A stretch of 6,239 nucleotides of DNA. Origin: Geobacter sp. UBA6169. GTDB lineage: Bacteria > Desulfobacterota > Desulfuromonadia > Geobacterales > Pseudopelobacteraceae. Of this stretch, positions 1 through 5,387 are shown one piece after another. Below the pieces are notes generated by a model. The model saw only the letters and a program-made list of their open reading frames with translations. It searched no databases and was not told the origin of the DNA. Position 1 is the stretch's first letter, and each line of letters begins with the position of its first letter. The position numbers and the translations under genes are program-made. The stretch lies in the NCBI GenBank assembly GCA_002422265.1, contig DIUB01000158.1, positions 1 through 6,239 of the forward strand, in the 5' to 3' direction.

Positions 1-2
1 TG

Positions 3-110
3 CTCGATCTGTTCGCCGCTGCCGGATACGCCTGGCATGATGTGACCGACTGGCGAAAGATCATCTACTGGCTGTCGGCTGCGGTGTTGACCGCCTGCGT
101 GACGTACTGA
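3..110 (+). CDS. C-terminal part of a small protein with a hydrophobic tail (partial, 5' end outside window)
   Basis: An open frame runs in from the left edge, in frame from base 3, and stops at TGA 108-110, giving 35 visible residues. The last half (IIYWLSAAVLTACVTY) is hydrophobic enough for a transmembrane segment, preceded by a polar stretch with D, W and R residues. The stop lies 8 nt before the ATG of the next gene, so it is probably the upstream member of the same packaging operon. The family is not recognisable from this fragment. A small membrane protein such as a lysis or holin-like protein is possible, but nothing visible proves it. Confidence 0.55.
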   Translation, partial: LDLFAAAGYAWHDVTDWRKIIYWLSAAVLTACVTY

Positions 111-118
111 GGCCACTT

Positions 119-880
119 ATGACCGAACAGCCTAAAAAGCCGGTATCAGCGGCAGATATTCTTGCCAACAAGCAACAGTTGCTCGAGGAAGCGGTTGCCA
201 ATGCACTGGTGAGCCTGCGTAAAGGCACCGGCACTGCCAAGGCGTTTGAAGAGGCTGAAGGGGCGCTTGAACGGTTTTTGTCCCGCCAGGCAGAAGAGGC
301 TTCGCCGGCCGCCAGTGGATCAACCGGCAGTGAGTGGTTTCGCAATGAGACAGAGGCCCGTAACTGGCTGCTGGCTACCTACGGCCCAGATGCGGTTTCT
401 GTTGGCAAGTTTAACGGTGATGTCAAAAAGGGGATGATCAAGCGGGATGGCAAGCGTCTGAGCAAGTTTGATGTTGCGCAGTACGCCTTAACCCTTAAAG
501 CATCGGCGGTGGTTTCTGCGGCCTCTCAGAGCTTTGTAGACTCAAAGCAGAAAAAGGAAGAGGCGGACGCCCGGAGGGCGGTTGCTGAAGCCAACATGAA
601 AGAGCGTGAGGATCTGGATAGATCGCGCGAGTTTGACGAAAAGTGGCAGTTGCGCCGTGAGGCTGAAGAGCACGAAACCGCCCTGCTGAAGCTGGTGCAA
701 AACACCTTCCGGCAGCGGGTGTATCTGGATCATACCCATCTGCTGAATGCCGCCGGTGGCAAGGCCAGCCACAGCCCTGAATTTATCATTGCCCTGGGTA
801 ACTTCATTGATTCGGTATTTAATCAGGTGGTTGCGGTTGATGAGTATGATGTTGAGTTTGATCAGGATGAACTGCTATGA
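119..880 (+). CDS. Candidate phage terminase small subunit (DNA-binding, coiled-coil protein)
   Basis: This 253-aa protein sits directly upstream of the large terminase and overlaps it by ATGA (877-880), the usual place for a small terminase subunit, which recognises the phage packaging site and loads the large subunit. Residues about 72-127 (EWFRNETEARNWL ... VGKFNGDVKKGMIKRDGKRLS ... FDVAQYAL) have the look of the winged-helix region of Nu1-like small subunits, with a short basic loop between helices. Residues about 140-200 are rich in E, K, R and A and should form a long helix or coiled coil, as expected for oligomerisation. The C-terminus is acidic (EYDVEFDQDELL), perhaps the part that contacts the large subunit. 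The start ATG 119 has TGAGG at 108-112 about 6 nt upstream. The assignment rests on position and general pattern, not a diagnostic motif; it could be another packaging accessory protein. Confidence 0.55.
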   Translation: MTEQPKKPVSAADILANKQQLLEEAVANALVSLRKGTGTAKAFEEAEGALERFLSRQAEEASPAASGSTGSEWFRNETEARNWLLATYGPDAVSVGKFNGDVKKGMIKRDGKRLSKFDVAQYALTLKASAVVSAASQSFVDSKQKKEEADARRAVAEANMKEREDLDRSREFDEKWQLRREAEEHETALLKLVQNTFRQRVYLDHTHLLNAAGGKASHSPEFIIALGNFIDSVFNQVVAVDEYDVEFDQDELL

Positions 881-2778
881 GCGGCCTGATCCCCACCATG
901 CGTCTACCGCTTGATAACCTGGCTGCCGATGACCGCCGGGAGTATTCCGGCAAGCGGGTTTTAGTCCGTATCCGCCCCGGCCTGCGTGCTGCCCTGCGCT
1001 CTCACCGTCGTATTCCGGTTTCTGAGTGGAGCCAGAAACGCCGGGTCATGGGTTCAGAGGAATCGTTTGAAGGCAAGTGGAATCCTGAGTTTGCCCCCCA
1101 TGCTGTCAAGGTTATGGATATGTGGGCCATGCCCTGGGTGCGTGAGTTGTGGTTCTGCGGCCCTGACCAGGCCAGCAAGACCAACAGCATGCTTTCGTGC
1201 CTGGGCTGGTCGATAGAGATTGACCCGGATAACGTCTACTACACCGGCCCCACAGAGGAAAAAACGCGGGAGCTGATGACCGGCAAGCTGATTCCGATGC
1301 TGCACAATAGCCCTGCCCTGCGCCGGTTTGTATCCCGTTATGATGATGACACCACAGGCAAGCAGGTAAAACTGACCAACGGCGTCACCATCCGCGCTGC
1401 CTGGGCTGGTTCGGCATCGTCAACATCGGCATTCTCTGCCCGGTACACGTTTAATGATGAGATTGACAAGTGGGACACCACCGGCAAAGAGGCGTCGGCA
1501 ATCCTGCGGATCAAGAAACGGGCAAAGAACTTTCAGTTTAACCACAAGCACTTTTTTGCATCCACGCCCGGAGCCAGGTTTATCTACAAGGGAACTATGG
1601 CCTGTCAGCAGGTGTTTGAATACGCTGGCCGCTGTCCTGATTGTGGTGAGCTGGTGGTGATGGATGAGGAACATCTGATCATCCCTGAAGGGGTAACGGT
1701 TGATGAGATTAAAGAGCACCCGGAGCAGATCGGCTATGCCTGCAACCACTGCGGCAGCGTCTGGGATGAAGACAAGCGGCTGATTGCCTTCCGTACCGGT
1801 GACTGGCTCTGCATAAAAGGCAGCCATGTAATCAAGCCGGTTGATATTGGCGTACACATGACCGGCTTTGTCACGCCGGATATGCCGATGGCTTCAATCG
1901 CCTGCACCATTATCAAGGCCCGTGGCGGTGATCGTGATTCGCTGATTGACCTGGCCCACGGCATCAAGTGCATTGATTTTGAAGAAGAACAGAAAGCCGC
2001 TGTCACTGAATCCGCCCTGCTGCGGTTCAGGTCTGATCTGCCCCGTAACCTGGTTCCGCCGGAAACCGCCCGTCTGGTACTCATGGCAGACACCCAGCAG
2101 GATAGCTTTTATTACCAAGTTTGGGCGCTGGGGTATGCTCCTACCATCAGCATGCAGATGATCCGTCACGGGCAGGTCATGCGGTTTGAAGATCTGGAAG
2201 GGCTGCTGCTGGCAGACTGGCACGATCACGAAGGCAAGCTGTACCGGATAACCGGCGGTCTGATTGACTCCGGCGGTACGCGCAAGGGCTACCAGAAGCA
2301 CAGCCGGACAATGGAGGTGTACGAATGGTGTAGCCGTCACCGTACCATGCTGCCCCACAAGGGTATGCACGGCAGAACCGGCGACCTGCTCAGTTACAAG
2401 AGCGTTGCCACTTACCCCGGCAGCAACAAGGCCATACCGGGTGGATTGACCCGTGCAAACCTGCGGGTTGATCAGTTCAAGGATGAGCTGGAGCGGCTGC
2501 TTGCCTTAGAGCCTGATGACGCCGGGGCGCTGCAGTTCCACTGCGAGATTGATGAGAGCTTTGCCAAGCACTTCACCACAGAAACCAAGGACGAAAAAGG
2601 CGACTGGGTACACCAGAAAAGCAAAGGCCGCAATGATTACTTTGACTGCACCGTGTATGCCCTGGCTTACCGGGAGATGGTCAAGCTGCTGGCAGAGATG
2701 AAAAGGCCGGTAGCAACAGAGGTTAAGGCTAAGGTTGAGGTTAAGGGACAATCAAATACAGACCGGCGGAGGTGGTGA
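877..2778 (+). CDS. Phage terminase large subunit, GpA family
   Basis: A 633-aa DNA-packaging motor and nuclease of the lambda gpA-like family (terminase_GpA), complete at both ends and of typical length. It pumps phage DNA into the prohead using ATP and cuts it at the ends. Visible parts in order: P-loop region GPDQASKT at 95-102; Walker B-like TFNDEID with D194/E195; coupling motif ASTPG at 228-232; a four-cysteine zinc site CPDC (253/256) and CNHC (289/292), common in this family; and the C-terminal nuclease with LMADTQQD (D405), GLIDSGG (D464) and NDYFDCTVYALA (D587/D590). The basic tail RRRW ends at TGA 2776-2778. The start ATG 877 overlaps the preceding stop (ATGA), so translation is probably coupled. 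No frameshift or missing acidic catalytic residue is seen. The P-loop has S-K-T where many relatives have G-K-T. Confidence 0.95.
   Translation: MSGLIPTMRLPLDNLAADDRREYSGKRVLVRIRPGLRAALRSHRRIPVSEWSQKRRVMGSEESFEGKWNPEFAPHAVKVMDMWAMPWVRELWFCGPDQASKTNSMLSCLGWSIEIDPDNVYYTGPTEEKTRELMTGKLIPMLHNSPALRRFVSRYDDDTTGKQVKLTNGVTIRAAWAGSASSTSAFSARYTFNDEIDKWDTTGKEASAILRIKKRAKNFQFNHKHFFASTPGARFIYKGTMACQQVFEYAGRCPDCGELVVMDEEHLIIPEGVTVDEIKEHPEQIGYACNHCGSVWDEDKRLIAFRTGDWLCIKGSHVIKPVDIGVHMTGFVTPDMPMASIACTIIKARGGDRDSLIDLAHGIKCIDFEEEQKAAVTESALLRFRSDLPRNLVPPETARLVLMADTQQDSFYYQVWALGYAPTISMQMIRHGQVMRFEDLEGLLLADWHDHEGKLYRITGGLIDSGGTRKGYQKHSRTMEVYEWCSRHRTMLPHKGMHGRTGDLLSYKSVATYPGSNKAIPGGLTRANLRVDQFKDELERLLALEPDDAGALQFHCEIDESFAKHFTTETKDEKGDWVHQKSKGRNDYFDCTVYALAYREMVKLLAEMKRPVATEVKAKVEVKGQSNTDRRRW
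2768..2772 (+). promoter_or_regulatory. Shine-Dalgarno GGAGG that fixes the start of the HTH gene
   Basis: GGAGG lies 5 nt before ATG 2778 and inside the last codons of the terminase gene. It selects ATG 2778 over the in-frame GTG codons at 2772 and 2775, which overlap or abut this site. The terminase stop TGA (2776-2778) shares its A with the new start (TGATG), the layout of termination-reinitiation coupling. Confidence 0.7.
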
Positions 2779-2993
2779 TGAGTAAGGGGCAAGGGTCAAG
2801 GGTCAAGGGTCAGAATGAAACAGCAGATATCCTTGTAGGGATGAAAGCCATTTGCGAATTTATTGGTTATTCGGAAGCGACCATTATTAAGTGGCGGAAA
2901 GAGTATGATGACTTTCCGGTGAAGAAAAACGGCCAGCTTATCAGCAGCAAGACAGCATTAAATGAGTGGAGCCGGTCGTTGTTCAGCCGGTGA
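2778..2993 (+). CDS. Small helix-turn-helix DNA-binding protein
   Basis: A 71-aa protein starting at ATG 2778 and stopping at TGA 2991-2993. Residues about 19-60 (ILVGMKAICEFIGYSEAT, IIKWRKEYDDFPVKKN, then GQLISSKTALNEW) match the general MerR/excisionase-like (HTH_17 type) winged-helix plan: a helix, a turn at GYS, a recognition helix with W and K/R, and a beta-wing before a last helix. Such small proteins in phage packaging regions act as DNA-binding regulators, excisionase-like factors or small terminase subunits; the sequence alone cannot choose. The N-terminus (about residues 3-10) is encoded by a tandem 7-bp repeat and is probably unstructured. The gene is coupled to the large terminase by TGATG. 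The stop lies 16 nt before the right boundary of the IS element. Confidence 0.75.
   Translation: MSKGQGSRVKGQNETADILVGMKAICEFIGYSEATIIKWRKEYDDFPVKKNGQLISSKTALNEWSRSLFSR
2790..2810 (+). repeat. Three tandem copies of the heptamer CAAGGGT
   Basis: CAAGGGT occurs at 2790-2796, 2797-2803 and 2804-2810, perfectly repeated, just after the start codon of the HTH gene. The unit is not a multiple of three, so gain or loss of one copy would shift the reading frame. Confidence 0.85.
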
Positions 2994-3106
2994 TCAAGCC
3001 GTAAGGCGCTTGACTTCTCCCACGACTAAAGATCGTGGGATTCCCAATTCATTGAGGCGAGCCTGATCAAGCATACGCGAGATCAGGACTTACAGCCTCT
3101 CCAAGG
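2990..3106 (-). ncRNA. Predicted omega-RNA (reRNA) of TnpB with its guide
   Basis: TnpB proteins are guided by an RNA from the 3' end of tnpB and the element's right end, with the guide read from the flanking DNA. Here the minus strand shows nested stems: GAGGC/GCCTC (3095-3099 with 3054-3058) enclosing CCTGATC/GATCAGG (3081-3087 with 3062-3068, 12-nt loop) across the tnpB stop codon, followed by the 8-bp right-end hairpin. The scaffold would end at TCAA (3013-3010). The guide would begin at 3009 and run down to about 2990, reading GCGCCTTACGGCTTGATCAC. The 5' end is not determined and probably lies further inside tnpB. Structure and position support the call; expression is not shown. Confidence 0.6.
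3018..3040 (-). repeat. Right-end hairpin of the IS element
   Basis: TCCCACGA (3018-3025) pairs with TCGTGGGA (3033-3040) around a 7-nt loop. It shares 23 identical bases with the left-end copy (3017-3039 versus 4306-4328), in direct orientation. On the minus strand it is preceded by GAAT and followed 8 nt later by TCAA, the layout recognised by IS200/IS605 transposases. It should also form the last stem of the omega-RNA. Confidence 0.85.
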
Positions 3107-4251
3107 GCTGACACCGCCAGTCCGGCGGCCAGGATGTTACGAGCTGCGTTGATGTCCCGATCGTGGACAGAACCACAAGAGGGACAACACCATTCACGGA
3201 CGGAGAGCTTCATGCTTTGCACGACAAACCCACAATCAGAGCAGCGCTTGGAGGAAGGATACCATCGGTCAATACCGATGATCTCCCGGCCGTACCAAAG
3301 CGCCTTGTATTGGAGTTGTCGAACAAACTCACTCCACCCGGCATCCAGGATCGACTTGTTCAGGCCAGACTTCTGCCCGACTCGTTTTCCTGGTGCTTCA
3401 ATGGTGCCTTTCGCAGACCTGGACATATTCTTTACAGCAAGTGTTTCAAGGCTGATCGTTTGGTTCTCGCGGATCAGCCGGGTGCTCAGTTTGTGCAAGA
3501 AGTCTTTTCTGGCATCAGCGATCTTTGCATGGATGCGTGCCACCCTGGTTTTGGCCTTGGCCCGGTTCTTTGAGCCTTTCTGTTTTCTGGCAAGGGACTT
3601 CTGGAGCTTGGCCAACTTGCCCTGGTTCTTGCGGAATGTCTTTGGCGAAGCAATCTTCTCACCGGTGGAGAGGATAGCGAAATGGGTCAGGCCCAAGTCA
3701 ATCCCGATGGCGCCGGTTGTCTTTGGCAGCGCCACCGCAGAATCATCACAAAGCAAGCTGGCAAAGTATCTGCCGGCACAGTCCCTTGAGATGGTGACGG
3801 TGGTGACCTTGGCCGCCTTCGGGATGGTCCGGCTCCAGCGGATGTTGAGCGGTGACTTCATCTTGGCCAGAGTCAGGGTATTCTTTTCCCACTTGAAGGC
3901 GCTGCTGGTGTACTCGGCAGATTGTGTCCCGTGCTTGGAATGGAAAGACGGGTACCCCGCCCTTCGAGAGAAGAAATTGCCAAAGGCGGTCTGCAGATGC
4001 CGGAGTGCCTGCTGGACCGGCACACAGGAAACCTCGTTCAACCAAGCGTACTGCGGGTCTTTCTTCAGGGCCGTCAGCATGGCGGAGGTCTCGTGGTAGC
4101 CAACCTTCCGTTGTTCGTTAAACCATGCGTCGGTGCGAGCTTTGAGCATATAGTTGTAGGCAAAGCGAGCGGAGCCAAACGTCCGGGCCAGGATGGTTTC
4201 CTGGTCAGGCGTCGGGTAGAATCTGAATTTATATGCTCGCTTGATTTCCAT
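3067..4251 (-). CDS. tnpB: TnpB RNA-guided nuclease of an IS1341-type element
   Basis: A 394-aa TnpB (OrfB), the compact ancestor of Cas12 nucleases. TnpB uses an omega-RNA to cut DNA next to a short TAM motif and helps the element persist at its donor site. The N-terminus MEIKRAYKFRFYPTPDQ is the classic OrfB_IS605 helix-turn-helix start. RuvC-I is at IGIDLGL (D185), RuvC-II at ISLETL (E269), and RuvC-III at HDRDINAARN (D364/D366, D366 the likely catalytic one). The zinc ribbon is CSDC (337/340) plus CPSC (356/359). A basic helical stretch lies at about 205-245. All key residues are present and there is no frameshift, so the enzyme looks active. The start ATG 4251 has no strong Shine-Dalgarno sequence; translation may be weak. 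The gene lies opposite in direction to the surrounding phage operon. Confidence 0.95.
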   Translation of the reverse strand: MEIKRAYKFRFYPTPDQETILARTFGSARFAYNYMLKARTDAWFNEQRKVGYHETSAMLTALKKDPQYAWLNEVSCVPVQQALRHLQTAFGNFFSRRAGYPSFHSKHGTQSAEYTSSAFKWEKNTLTLAKMKSPLNIRWSRTIPKAAKVTTVTISRDCAGRYFASLLCDDSAVALPKTTGAIGIDLGLTHFAILSTGEKIASPKTFRKNQGKLAKLQKSLARKQKGSKNRAKAKTRVARIHAKIADARKDFLHKLSTRLIRENQTISLETLAVKNMSRSAKGTIEAPGKRVGQKSGLNKSILDAGWSEFVRQLQYKALWYGREIIGIDRWYPSSKRCSDCGFVVQSMKLSVREWCCPSCGSVHDRDINAARNILAAGLAVSALGEAVSPDLAYA

Positions 4252-4253
4252 GT

Positions 4254-4281
4254 TTCACATGATATACTAAAAGCGTGTGAA
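4254..4281 (-). repeat. Inverted repeat TTCACA/TGTGAA just upstream of tnpB
   Basis: TTCACA (4254-4259) and TGTGAA (4276-4281) flank 16 nt containing an AT-rich stretch (minus strand TAGTATATCATG). This lies 3 to 30 nt before the tnpB start. It could form a weak hairpin over the ribosome-binding region or be an operator over a -10-like TATATC. A -35-like TTTTGA can be placed 17 nt further upstream, but the match is poor. Any regulatory role is inference. Confidence 0.4.
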
Positions 4282-4307
4282 GATCAAAATAAACTTCCCG
4301 CTACCCT

Positions 4308-4328
4308 CCCACGACTAAAGATCGTGGG
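4308..4328 (-). repeat. Left-end hairpin of the IS element
   Basis: CCCACGA (4308-4314) pairs with TCGTGGG (4322-4328) around the same 7-nt loop as the right-end copy, in the same orientation. On the minus strand GATA stands directly before it, where the left guide tetranucleotide would be. The 18 nt between it and the left boundary also contain a short CCCC/GGGG stem (4332-4335 with 4341-4344). Confidence 0.8.
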
Positions 4329-4337
4329 TATCCCCGC

Positions 4338-4342
4338 GGAGG
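4338..4342 (+). promoter_or_regulatory. Shine-Dalgarno-like GGAGG inside the IS left end
   Basis: GGAGG lies 4 nt before ATG 4347. By the boundary proposed here it belongs to the inserted element, so the element supplies a new ribosome-binding site to the phage gene it interrupted upstream. The site sits partly in the loop and 3' arm of a small CCCC/GGGG stem (4332-4344), which may limit access. Confidence 0.5.
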
Positions 4343-4346
4343 GGTC

Positions 4347-4538
4347 ATGAAAGAACGCAATCAGGCAGCATTTTATTTCACGGTGGTGTGCAAGAGCGAT
4401 GAAGAAAAGGCCGATATCCTGAAGCTGATGGGGATACCGGCCTTTGAGCAGTTTGTCGAGGGCAGTTATCTGGCTGAGAATATCAGGAAGGGTGGCTTGG
4501 GGCGTCGAGCCAATCAACCCCCAGGGGCAGCAGATTGA
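4347..4538 (+). CDS. Small protein of unknown function, gene start abutting the IS element
   Basis: A 63-aa reading frame starting at the first base after the element's left boundary. The first about 47 residues (AAFYFTVVCKSDEEKADILK, then LMGIPAFEQFVEGSYLAENI) look like a real small alpha/beta protein: a beta-strand FYFTVVC, an amphipathic helix, then a second strand and helix. The last about 16 residues (GGLGRRANQPPGAAD) are low in structure and lie in the 56 nt that overlap the ASCH gene on the other strand. If the element is removed, this gene follows the HTH gene by 16 nt with AAGG upstream of the ATG, so it was probably the next gene of the packaging operon. It has no recognised family. 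It could be a nonfunctional remnant if the insertion cut its expression. Confidence 0.6.
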   Translation: MKERNQAAFYFTVVCKSDEEKADILKLMGIPAFEQFVEGSYLAENIRKGGLGRRANQPPGAAD

Positions 4539-4896
4539 CCGGCCCGGTATACTGCCACAGGTTGAGCCTGCCTTTGACCGGCTCGGGCTGCACCGGCCTG
4601 GGGTTTGCCAGCACCCAGGCAAACAGGCCGTTATCGACAACATCGCAGCAGGCTGCGTCAGAGTCGGCAGCGGTGGCCGGTCGGCAGTCAACCAGATCCA
4701 CCACGCAGACCAGACAACCGGCCGGCAGTATACGGGTGGTGCCGTCGTCCAGCTCTACCCTGCATTTGGCAGGGTTTGCGCTGGCGGTGATCAGCAACCG
4801 GCCCCGGTAATCGGTGCGCCAGGTGCGCAGCTCTACGGTTTTGTGTCCGTCTGCGATCCAGGCGGCCCAGGGCTGTTTGATGGTGATGGTGCGCAT
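4483..4896 (-). CDS. ASCH-domain protein
   Basis: A 137-aa protein whose start (MRTITIKQPWAAWI) and motif GHKTVELRTWRT at 17-28 are the ASCH signature (G-x-K-x-x-E-x-R); the second half has LANPRPVQPEPVKGRLNLW at 96-114, the usual end of this fold. ASCH domains are PUA-like beta-barrels that bind RNA or modified nucleotides; several members act on modified nucleosides or in RNA metabolism, and they are frequent in phages. The exact substrate is not visible. ATG 4896 follows the stop of the upstream gene (TAG, 4902-4900) by 3 nt, so the two are probably translationally coupled; an AAGG-like site lies in the end of that gene. Its 3' end overlaps the rightward 63-aa gene by 56 nt in convergent arrangement. 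Confidence 0.85.
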   Translation of the reverse strand: MRTITIKQPWAAWIADGHKTVELRTWRTDYRGRLLITASANPAKCRVELDDGTTRILPAGCLVCVVDLVDCRPATAADSDAACCDVVDNGLFAWVLANPRPVQPEPVKGRLNLWQYTGPVNLLPLGVDWLDAPSHPS

Positions 4897-4899
4897 GGG

Positions 4900-5337
4900 C
4901 TACGCCTTGATCTTTGCGCCTGCTGCTTGCAGCCGTTCGGCGTCGCTGGGGTAGTCTATTTCACAATCTACCCAGAAACGGGACACAACCTCGATGATCG
5001 CTACCTGCTGGCTATAGGGCATATCCCGCACCTGCTGGCTCAGTGCTTCGGTGTCGATCTCCCATTTTTCGGCCATGCCGTCCAGCTTTCCGCTCTCGCT
5101 GATGTCGGCCCACAGAAACCGTGCAGGGTCTGTATCGCGGCTGTCGCAATCCAGCACCGTGGCGTTGAGAATGTCACATATCATCATCCATTCGGCTGTT
5201 GCCAATGCAGGGCAGTCTTTGCCGATGATCGCCCCGTACCTGGTGCAGATGCTGTTAATCCTGCCGCTCAGATTTTCGCCCTTGCCGATTACCTCCAGGG
5301 CGCTGTCTGCCAGATATACCGTTGCTTTTTTACCCAT
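4900..5337 (-). CDS. 145-aa protein of unknown function with ribbon-helix-helix-like N-terminus
   Basis: The N-terminus (KATVYLADSALEVIG, then ENLSGRINSICTRYGAII) reads as a short beta-strand followed by two helices with an intervening LSGRIN turn, resembling ribbon-helix-helix proteins; this is a pattern impression only. The rest (about 40-145) is helical and acidic, with the stretches AEWMMICDILNATVLD and YSQQVAIIEVVSRFW likely to be amphipathic or buried helices. The start ATG 5337 is supported by AAGGAG (minus strand, 5352-5347) 9 nt upstream. It is the middle gene of a leftward three-gene cassette, 50 nt after the 261-aa gene and 3 nt before the ASCH gene. It might be a small regulator, but no function can be assigned. 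Confidence 0.75.
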   Translation of the reverse strand: MGKKATVYLADSALEVIGKGENLSGRINSICTRYGAIIGKDCPALATAEWMMICDILNATVLDCDSRDTDPARFLWADISESGKLDGMAEKWEIDTEALSQQVRDMPYSQQVAIIEVVSRFWVDCEIDYPSDAERLQAAGAKIKA

Positions 5338-5360
5338 GCTGTTTGTCTCCTTTTGGTTGC

Positions 5361-5378
5361 GGGGCGGTTGCCCGCCCC
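5361..5378 (-). other. Intercistronic GC-rich hairpin
   Basis: GGGGCGG (5361-5367) and CCGCCCC (5372-5378) form a 7-bp stem with a 4-nt loop in the 50-nt gap between the 261-aa gene and the 145-aa gene. No T-run follows on the minus strand, so a classic terminator is unlikely. It may stabilise the 3' end of the upstream message or set relative expression within the cassette. Confidence 0.55.
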
Positions 5379-5387
5379 TGGTGTGAT

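Larger units (their letters stand above)
3010..4346 (-). mobile_element. IS200/IS605-family element, IS1341 type (tnpB only)
   Basis: About 1.34 kb carrying one gene, tnpB, on the minus strand and no tnpA, so mobilisation would need a Y1 transposase supplied in trans. Both ends hold a copy of the same hairpin (3018-3040 and 4308-4328) in the same orientation, as expected for single-stranded DNA transposons without terminal inverted repeats. Read on the minus strand, the right end is GAAT, hairpin, then GAAGTCAA; GAAT and TCAA are the right-end guide and cleavage tetranucleotides known for IS608, which puts the right boundary at 3010. The left boundary is set at 4346 because the minus strand there reads TTCAT then GACCCC, 18 nt before the left hairpin, a spacing like that of IS608. 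The left boundary could be off by one or a few bases. No target duplication is seen or expected. Confidence 0.85.

Noticed and set aside
1420..1857. Open frame on the minus strand inside the large terminase
   Set aside because: Shadow of the terminase gene, which shows all family motifs on the plus strand.
3018..3040. Right-end hairpin as a terminator for the packaging operon
   Set aside because: It is followed on the plus strand by TTCCCAATTC, not a T-run, and is explained by the IS end; some incidental effect on transcription cannot be excluded.
3134..4099. A 321-codon open frame on the plus strand opposite tnpB
   Set aside because: It is the antisense shadow of tnpB, which carries every RuvC and zinc-finger motif; the shadow product has no recognisable domain and no ribosome-binding site.
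3017..4328. Two identical 23-nt palindromic repeats as a CRISPR or phage attachment-site pair
   Set aside because: Only two copies, 1.29 kb apart, exactly at both ends of a tnpB element and next to its guide and cleavage tetranucleotides; they are IS end hairpins.
5361..5378. GC-rich hairpin as a Rho-independent terminator
   Set aside because: No T-run follows on either strand, and the next gene of the same direction starts within 25 nt with a strong Shine-Dalgarno sequence.
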